NCBI GenBank assembly: GCA_002391555.1
Contig: DGFG01000089.1
Location: 1 to 20,800, forward strand
Direction of reading: 5' to 3'
Length of the DNA stretch: 20,800 bases
From: Firmicutes bacterium UBA3906
GTDB lineage: Bacteria; Bacillota; Clostridia; Caldicoprobacterales; DTU083
The translations under genes and the position numbers were made by a program. The notes beneath the pieces were generated by a model. The model did no database searches and was not told the DNA's origin. It saw nothing but the letters and a program-made list of their open reading frames with translations. Of this stretch, positions 15,566 to 20,800 are shown one piece after another. Each line of letters starts with the position of its first letter. Within the stretch, counting starts at the first letter, position 1.

Positions 15566-17020
15566 ATGGTATTGAAGGATGTTATTAGGGATGTAGAGGT
15601 CCTTCACACCGAGGGACCCCTAGATATAGATATAAAGGCTCTTACTTTTGACTCAAGGCAGGTAACCCCAGACTCCTTGTTTTTTTGTATAGAGGGGCTA
15701 GAGTCAGATGGCCATGACTACGCAGATGCAGCTATCAGCAAGGGAGCTAGAGCACTAGTTCTTAGCAGGGACATAAATCTTGCTGATAATATAACAAAGA
15801 TATTTGTTAAAAAGCCTAGAAGGGCTTTGGGGCCTATAGCCAGCAATTTCTATGGTAAACCAAGCCAGGGCTTGACCCTAGTTGGGGTGACTGGAACTAA
15901 TGGCAAGACTACAACCACTTATTTGATCAAATCTATTTTAGATGGATCAGGCATTAAGGCAGGGCTTGTGGGGACCATTAAAAATATTATAGGAGACAGG
16001 GACATCCCTGCTGTTAGAACAACACCAGATCCTATCCTCCTAAACAGGATGATTAGAGATATGACAAGGGAAGATATAAAGGCTGTAGTGATGGAAGTTT
16101 CCTCTCATGCACTAGAACTTGATAGGGTGGAGGGCTTAAGTTTTGAGACTGGAGTTTTTACCAACCTAAGCCAGGATCACTTGGATTTCCATGGCAGTCT
16201 GGACAAGTACTTAGAGTCAAAGAAAAAGCTCTTTAGCCAAAGTGAAAGAGCTGTTATTAATATAGATGATGAATATGGAAGGCAAATACTCAAAGATTTA
16301 AACTGCAAGGTCTATACATATGGGCTAGAAAAAGATGCAAATATATATGCTAAAGATATTGACCTAAATGCTCAGGGTGTGGGCTTTTCCCTCTGTTTAC
16401 CAGATAAAAGTAGTTCTTATATTAGGATGGGGATACCCGGTTTATTTAGTGTATATAATGGTCTAGCAGCAGCTACAGCCTCATATAGTTTAGGCCAGTC
16501 CATAGAAGCTATTAAAAAAGGTCTTGAAAAGGTTCGCACAGTAGCTGGTAGGTTTGAGTTATTAGATACTAAAACGGATTACTCAGTAATAATCGACTAT
16601 GCTCATACCCCTGATGGACTTCAGAACATCCTAAGGACAGCAAGAGCCCTAAGCAAGGGCAGACTAATCCTACTATTTGGCTGCGGAGGAGATAGAGACC
16701 GGTCAAAACGACCAATAATGGGCAAGATAGCTGGTGTATATTCAGATTTTTGTATAGTTACATCTGATAATCCCAGGAGTGAGGACCCAATGGCCATAAT
16801 AGAAGAAATATTACCAGGCCTTAGGGCTAGTAAGTGCCCCTATGAGATTATTGAGGACAGGAAACAGGCGATAGCCTATGGCCTTAGGATCTGCCAAAAG
16901 GATGATTTATTGATACTGGCAGGCAAGGGCCATGAGACCTATCAAATACTAGGAGATAGGACCATACACTTTGATGAAAGGGAAATTGTTGCTGATTTAC
17001 TTGGAAGGGAGAAGGTTTGA
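15566..17020 (+). CDS. murE: UDP-MurNAc-L-Ala-D-Glu:meso-diaminopimelate ligase MurE
   Basis: A 484-residue cytosolic Mur ligase that adds the third amino acid of the peptidoglycan stem peptide using ATP. The ATP loop GTNGKTT is at 110-116, the candidate carbamylated lysine is K219 (YLESKKKLF), and D401-N-P-R404 forms the DNPR motif that marks meso-diaminopimelate rather than lysine as the substrate. DYAHTPDGL and a late AGKGHETYQ complete the family pattern. The ATG has AGGGAGG a few bases upstream. The TGA shares its last base with the murF ATG, so murF is translationally coupled. Confidence 0.97.
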   Translation: MVLKDVIRDVEVLHTEGPLDIDIKALTFDSRQVTPDSLFFCIEGLESDGHDYADAAISKGARALVLSRDINLADNITKIFVKKPRRALGPIASNFYGKPSQGLTLVGVTGTNGKTTTTYLIKSILDGSGIKAGLVGTIKNIIGDRDIPAVRTTPDPILLNRMIRDMTREDIKAVVMEVSSHALELDRVEGLSFETGVFTNLSQDHLDFHGSLDKYLESKKKLFSQSERAVINIDDEYGRQILKDLNCKVYTYGLEKDANIYAKDIDLNAQGVGFSLCLPDKSSSYIRMGIPGLFSVYNGLAAATASYSLGQSIEAIKKGLEKVRTVAGRFELLDTKTDYSVIIDYAHTPDGLQNILRTARALSKGRLILLFGCGGDRDRSKRPIMGKIAGVYSDFCIVTSDNPRSEDPMAIIEEILPGLRASKCPYEIIEDRKQAIAYGLRICQKDDLLILAGKGHETYQILGDRTIHFDEREIVADLLGREKV

Positions 17021-18411
17021 TGAAGCCTCTTAAGCTTGAGGAGATTGTTAGGGCCATAGATGGACGGATAGTCCGACAGGGAAAGGCAGAAAAAATTACT
17101 GGAATATCTACAGATACTCGGACTATAAAGGCTGGAGATTTGTTTATACCTTTAATAGGTGAAAATTTTAATGGCCACAAGTTTATTGAAGATGCTGTAT
17201 CTAAGGGAGCTGCAGCCATTCTAACCCAGGAGCTAAATATAGGCTTGCCAGTAGGTACCCATATTGTATATACAAATGATACCCTAAATGCCCTACAGAC
17301 CCTTAGTAGCTGGTATTTAAAGATCTTTAACCCAGACATCATTGCGGTTACTGGGTCCACTGGAAAAACAACCTGCAAGGACATGATATACCAGGTCCTA
17401 TCACAAAAATTTAGGGCCTTAAAGACCCAAGGAAATTTCAATAATGAAATAGGACTGCCGCTGACCCTATTTAATCTGGATTCTAGCCATGAAATTGCAG
17501 TCCTAGAGATGGGGATGAGCGACCTAGGTGAGATTAGCCGGCTAGTTGAACTAGCGCCACCAAAGGTTGGCCTAATCACCAACATAGGCCTATCACATAT
17601 AGAAAGGCTAGGAAGCCGTGATAACATCCTAAAGGCCAAGCTTGAGCTGTTTGAAAACTTTGATGACTCCTGTACTGCTGTTATCAATAATGATGATGAC
17701 CTATTAAGGCAGGCTGCAAAAGACTTTACCTTTCCCCATGTAAGCTTTGGCATAAAAAATCAGGCTGACTACATGGCTGAGGATATTGAGTTAGATGGGG
17801 AAAGGGGCCTATCCTATAATCTAAAAGTAAAGGGCCAAAGGCAGAGGATAAGACTAAATGCTCCAGGCCTACACAATGTCTACAATAGCCTAGCTGCTAT
17901 AGCTGTAGCTAGGGCTTTTGACCTAGAACTAGATCATATACAAAGGGGCCTACTTGACTATAAAACAGATCCTATGAGGATGAATATAATCACTATAGGA
18001 GATGACATCAAGATAATAAATGACTCCTATAATGCCAGCCCAGACTCAGTTGAGTCTGCCCTTAGGGTTTTGGCCTCTATGAAGGGACAAAGAAGGATAG
18101 CGGTATTAGGAGATATGCTAGAGCTAGGCGATTTTTCACAAGAGGCCCACAGGCAAGTAGGTGCTAGCCTGGCAGAAAAACAAATAGATATACTGATAAC
18201 TAGAGGTGAATATGGCAAGTGGACAATTGAAGGAGCAATCAATCAAGGCATGTCACCAACTAAGCTAATGCAATTCAATAGCAATAATGATATAATTGCT
18301 TGGTTAAAAGAAATACTTACTGAAGGTGACAGGATACTCGTAAAGGGCTCTCGTGGAATGCAGATGGAGGAAATAGTAATGTCTCTTCAGGATGGGAGGA
18401 CAGACCTATGA
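17020..18411 (+). CDS. murF: UDP-MurNAc-tripeptide:D-Ala-D-Ala ligase MurF
   Basis: A 463-residue cytosolic Mur ligase that adds the D-Ala-D-Ala dipeptide to finish the UDP-MurNAc-pentapeptide. The ATP loop GSTGKTTCKD begins at residue 112 (K116), EMGMSDLGEI and TNIGLSHIERLGS are typical of the central domain, and NDSYNASPDSVESAL marks the C-terminal domain. The start is ATG 17020, overlapping the murE TGA by one base, with AGAAGG four bases upstream and GGGAG slightly further away; a TTG codon directly ahead (17017) is not preferred. Its TGA lies within the mraY start overlap. Confidence 0.97.
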   Translation: MKPLKLEEIVRAIDGRIVRQGKAEKITGISTDTRTIKAGDLFIPLIGENFNGHKFIEDAVSKGAAAILTQELNIGLPVGTHIVYTNDTLNALQTLSSWYLKIFNPDIIAVTGSTGKTTCKDMIYQVLSQKFRALKTQGNFNNEIGLPLTLFNLDSSHEIAVLEMGMSDLGEISRLVELAPPKVGLITNIGLSHIERLGSRDNILKAKLELFENFDDSCTAVINNDDDLLRQAAKDFTFPHVSFGIKNQADYMAEDIELDGERGLSYNLKVKGQRQRIRLNAPGLHNVYNSLAAIAVARAFDLELDHIQRGLLDYKTDPMRMNIITIGDDIKIINDSYNASPDSVESALRVLASMKGQRRIAVLGDMLELGDFSQEAHRQVGASLAEKQIDILITRGEYGKWTIEGAINQGMSPTKLMQFNSNNDIIAWLKEILTEGDRILVKGSRGMQMEEIVMSLQDGRTDL

Positions 18412-19403
18412 AAACTATCGCAGCAACCATAATTTCAGCCTTTTTGTTAACCCTTATAATGGGCATAATCCTTATACCCCTGCTCAAAAGGCTAAAGTTT
18501 GGTCAAAATGTAAGGGATGATGGGCCAAAGACCCACTTGCTAAAGGCTGGCACACCTACAATGGGTGGCCTATTATTTATATTTCCAATTATCATAGTCA
18601 CCCTCTTCTTTGCTAGTGGAGACCTTAGCTTTACCCTAGTTGCCCTCTTATCTACCCTAGGATTTGGTCTTATTGGCTTTGTTGATGACTATATAAATAT
18701 TGTAAAGAAGCGGTCCTTGGGGCTAAAGGCCTATCAGAAACTTATTGGCCAGACTCTTATTGCTGCTGCTATTGCCTACTATGCTTATACTAGCCCCCAT
18801 ATTGGCTCTAGTATAGTCATCCCCATCCTAGGCAAGGAATGGGATCTAGGGGTGCTATATATACCGGCTACTATCTTTGTAATAGTTGGCATAGTAAACA
18901 GCGTAAACTTAACCGATGGCTTAGATGGGTTAGCAACCGGTGTTACCCTTATTGTGGCTACAACATTTACCATAATATTAAGCTTTGCTATCCTAGCACT
19001 AGAGAACAGGGCAGGTCAATTCTTGCTTGAAAACTATAGTAACCTGCTTATTTTCTCAGCAGCTCTAACAGGTGCCTGTCTAGGCTTTCTAAGATACAAT
19101 AGCCATCCGGCCAAGATTTTTATGGGTGATACTGGATCACTTGCCTTAGGTGGTGCTGTGGCTGCCCTAACAGTTTTACTAAGGATGCCACTTTGGTTAC
19201 CCTTAATTGGTGGTGTATACATGGCAGAGGCTTTATCTGTTATTATCCAGGTATTATCCTTTAAGCTCAGAGGAAAACGAGTCTTTAAAATGTCTCCCCT
19301 CCACCATCACTTTGAACTATCTGGCCTACCTGAGACAAAAGTAGTTTCTATGTTTATGATAGCAACTGCAGTTTTATGTCTATTTGCATTGATGAATATA
19401 TAG
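18408..19403 (+). CDS. mraY: Phospho-MurNAc-pentapeptide transferase MraY
   Basis: A 331-residue polytopic membrane enzyme that moves phospho-MurNAc-pentapeptide from UDP to undecaprenyl phosphate, forming lipid I. About ten hydrophobic spans are visible. Diagnostic motifs are GPKTHLLKAGTPTMGG near the N terminus, DDYINIVKKRSLGL, the catalytic NSVNLTDGLDGLATG, FMGDTGSLALGG and the HHHFELSG motif late in the protein. The ATG overlaps the murF stop (ATGA), with GGGAGG upstream inside murF, so translation is coupled. Length matches the Firmicutes enzyme. Confidence 0.97.
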   Translation: MKTIAATIISAFLLTLIMGIILIPLLKRLKFGQNVRDDGPKTHLLKAGTPTMGGLLFIFPIIIVTLFFASGDLSFTLVALLSTLGFGLIGFVDDYINIVKKRSLGLKAYQKLIGQTLIAAAIAYYAYTSPHIGSSIVIPILGKEWDLGVLYIPATIFVIVGIVNSVNLTDGLDGLATGVTLIVATTFTIILSFAILALENRAGQFLLENYSNLLIFSAALTGACLGFLRYNSHPAKIFMGDTGSLALGGAVAALTVLLRMPLWLPLIGGVYMAEALSVIIQVLSFKLRGKRVFKMSPLHHHFELSGLPETKVVSMFMIATAVLCLFALMNI

Positions 19404-19413
19404 GGGGATTTTC

Positions 19414-20772
19414 ATGTATAAAGGTAAGACTGCCTTGGTCGTTGGGCTAGCTCGCAGTGGTGTATCAGCTGCAAAGCTTTTGTATAGTCTAGGGGCTAGG
19501 CTTATAGTCAGTGATATAAAAAAACAAGAGGAAATCCCAGCTACTATTAGGGACCTAAAGGACTCTATAGAATGCGAATTTATACTGGGCAGGCAGCCTG
19601 ATGAGGCTGTTGAAAGGGCAGATTTTTTAGTTATAAGCCCAGGCATACCACTAGAGACCAATTTTGTTAGAAAAGCCAGACAGGCTGGCAAAAAGGTAAT
19701 GAGTGAAGTAGAGCTTGCATATACTTTGTGTAAGGCTCCTATTATTGGGATTACAGGTACTAATGGAAAGACTACTACAACCTCCCTTGTGGGCTCAATA
19801 TTTCATAATGCGGGGAAAAATACTTTTGTAGTCGGCAATATAGGCCTACCCTTTACTGATAGGGTATTGGAAATGAAGGCAGAAGATATTGCTGTTGTTG
19901 AGCTTTCTAGCTTTCAGCTTGAGTCTATATATGACTTTAGACCCAGACTTTCAGTAATCCTTAATATTACCGAAGATCATCTAAACAGGCATAAGACCAT
20001 GGAAAATTATGCCCTTATCAAGCAAAGGATTTATAAAAACCAGACCAAGGATGACTATATTGTACTAAATGCAGATGATGAGATTTTGTCTAGCCTAAAG
20101 CTTGAGGGGCCTGGCCAGGTCTATTACTTTAGTAGGAAAAGAATTCTTGACCAGGGAACATGGGTTGAAAATGATCAAATATACACAAGAATCGGCAGGG
20201 ACAAGGAGAGAATTTGCTCTGTTGACCAGATAGGTATACCAGGTAGCCATAACCTAGAAAATGCCTTAGCTTCGATAACAGTTGCAGGTCTAATGGGCAT
20301 AGGGGCGGAGCTAATAGCCTCTAGTTTAAAGGACTTCCCTGGAGTTGAGCATAGGATAGAGAGAGTTGCTAGCCTAGATGGGGTTACCTTTTATAACGAC
20401 TCAAAGGCGACAAACCCTGATGCAGCAATAAAGGCCATAGAGGCTATGGATGGACCTACTGTCCTAATAGCAGGTGGGCTTGACAAGGAAAATGACTTTA
20501 GTGACCTAATAAAGGCCTTTAGCGACAAGGTTGTAGCCCTAGTCGTCCTAGGCCAAACAGCAGGCCTGATAGCAAATACTGCTTATAAACATGGCTTTAC
20601 CAATATTCATAGGACTTCATCCATTCAGGAGGCTGCAAGGGTAGCCTATGACCTGGCCTTACCAGGCTACAATGTTCTGCTTTCCCCTGCATGTGCTAGC
20701 TGGGATATGTTTAGTGATTATGAGGAGAGGGGAAGGGTCTTCAAGCAAGCTGTCAAGGGGCTAAGGAGGTAG
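19414..20772 (+). CDS. murD: UDP-MurNAc-L-alanine:D-glutamate ligase MurD
   Basis: A 452-residue cytosolic Mur ligase adding D-glutamate to UDP-MurNAc-L-Ala. It opens with a Rossmann-like domain (GLARSG, 11-16; SPGIPL), followed by the ATP loop GITGTNGKTTT with K119, the LSSFQLESI segment, LNITEDHLNRH, NDSKATNPDA and the C-terminal LLSPACASWDMF motif, all typical of MurD. ATG 19414 has GGGGGA a few bases upstream and lies ten bases after the mraY stop. The stop codon overlaps the ribosome binding region of the next gene. Confidence 0.97.
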   Translation: MYKGKTALVVGLARSGVSAAKLLYSLGARLIVSDIKKQEEIPATIRDLKDSIECEFILGRQPDEAVERADFLVISPGIPLETNFVRKARQAGKKVMSEVELAYTLCKAPIIGITGTNGKTTTTSLVGSIFHNAGKNTFVVGNIGLPFTDRVLEMKAEDIAVVELSSFQLESIYDFRPRLSVILNITEDHLNRHKTMENYALIKQRIYKNQTKDDYIVLNADDEILSSLKLEGPGQVYYFSRKRILDQGTWVENDQIYTRIGRDKERICSVDQIGIPGSHNLENALASITVAGLMGIGAELIASSLKDFPGVEHRIERVASLDGVTFYNDSKATNPDAAIKAIEAMDGPTVLIAGGLDKENDFSDLIKAFSDKVVALVVLGQTAGLIANTAYKHGFTNIHRTSSIQEAARVAYDLALPGYNVLLSPACASWDMFSDYEERGRVFKQAVKGLRR

Positions 20773-20775
20773 CAT

Positions 20776-20800
20776 ATGAGCAAAAAGCCAAGCAAAAAGC
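20776..20800 (+). CDS. Start of the next dcw gene (partial, possibly ftsW)
   Basis: Only eight codons are inside the window, reading MSKKPSKK. AAGGAGGT five bases before the ATG makes this a real start. In this gene order the position after murD is usually ftsW, a lipid II polymerase, and a short basic N terminus before a first membrane span would suit it, but the visible part cannot prove identity; murG or another cell-wall gene is possible. Confidence 0.6.

Noticed and set aside
16884..17753. A 289-codon open frame on the minus strand across murE/murF
   Set aside because: It lies antisense to two well-conserved Mur ligases, has no plausible ribosome binding site or recognisable domain, and is best explained as a codon-bias shadow.

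Overview
The window looks like a chromosomal segment of an anaerobic, low-GC Gram-positive bacterium of the class Clostridia. This rests on strong AGGAGG-type ribosome binding sites, GTG and TTG starts alongside ATG, heavy use of AGG, ATA and CTA codons, a Cys4 zinc-type adenylate kinase, a SpoVD-like penicillin-binding protein with PASTA domains, a meso-diaminopimelate-type MurE, and a cellobiose phosphorylase that closely recalls the clostridial cellulolytic enzymes. The genus cannot be fixed from sequence alone.

Left part (1-5460). On the minus strand are a small DUF2892/YgaP-like membrane protein, with a hairpin terminator behind it, and the ATPase YchF. A divergent promoter pair then leads to a stand-alone cellobiose phosphorylase gene (GH94, 811 aa) on the plus strand, with its own promoter and a strong terminator. 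Converging on it from the right is a minus-strand pair of half-size chromate-transporter (CHR) proteins overlapping by four bases.

Middle part (5461-11164). A second divergent promoter region opens a plus-strand operon: cbiM-cbiQ-cbiO, an ECF-type cobalt/nickel importer, followed with a short overlap or small gap by a short MetH-like protein. That protein has the homocysteine-methyltransferase and methyl-folate domains but no cobalamin-binding domain. The coupling suggests cobalt import serving corrinoid-dependent methyl transfer. No terminator is visible after metH. A new promoter precedes adk (adenylate kinase), which is followed by a calcineurin-like phosphoesterase and two successive terminator-like hairpins.

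Right part (11205-20800). This is the dcw (division and cell wall) cluster in the usual Firmicutes order: mraZ, rsmH, ftsL, a SpoVD/FtsI-type PBP, murE, murF, mraY, murD, and the first codons of a further gene (position of ftsW or a relative). Upstream of mraZ are three AAGTGG boxes with an exact 10-bp period, a clear MraZ autoregulatory operator, and these show that mraZ starts at 11387. Gene spacing is tight, with stop-start overlaps at murE/murF and murF/mraY, so the proteins that make the peptidoglycan precursor (MurE, MurF, MurD, MraY) and those that polymerise it at the septum (FtsL, PBP) are probably co-expressed.

No RNA genes, CRISPR arrays, insertion sequences or prophage parts were seen. 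I found no convincing new biological system. The points most worth a second look are the domain-reduced MetH tied to a metal importer, the His-rich loop in CbiM with no CbiN gene, the mraZ operator, and the displaced adk.
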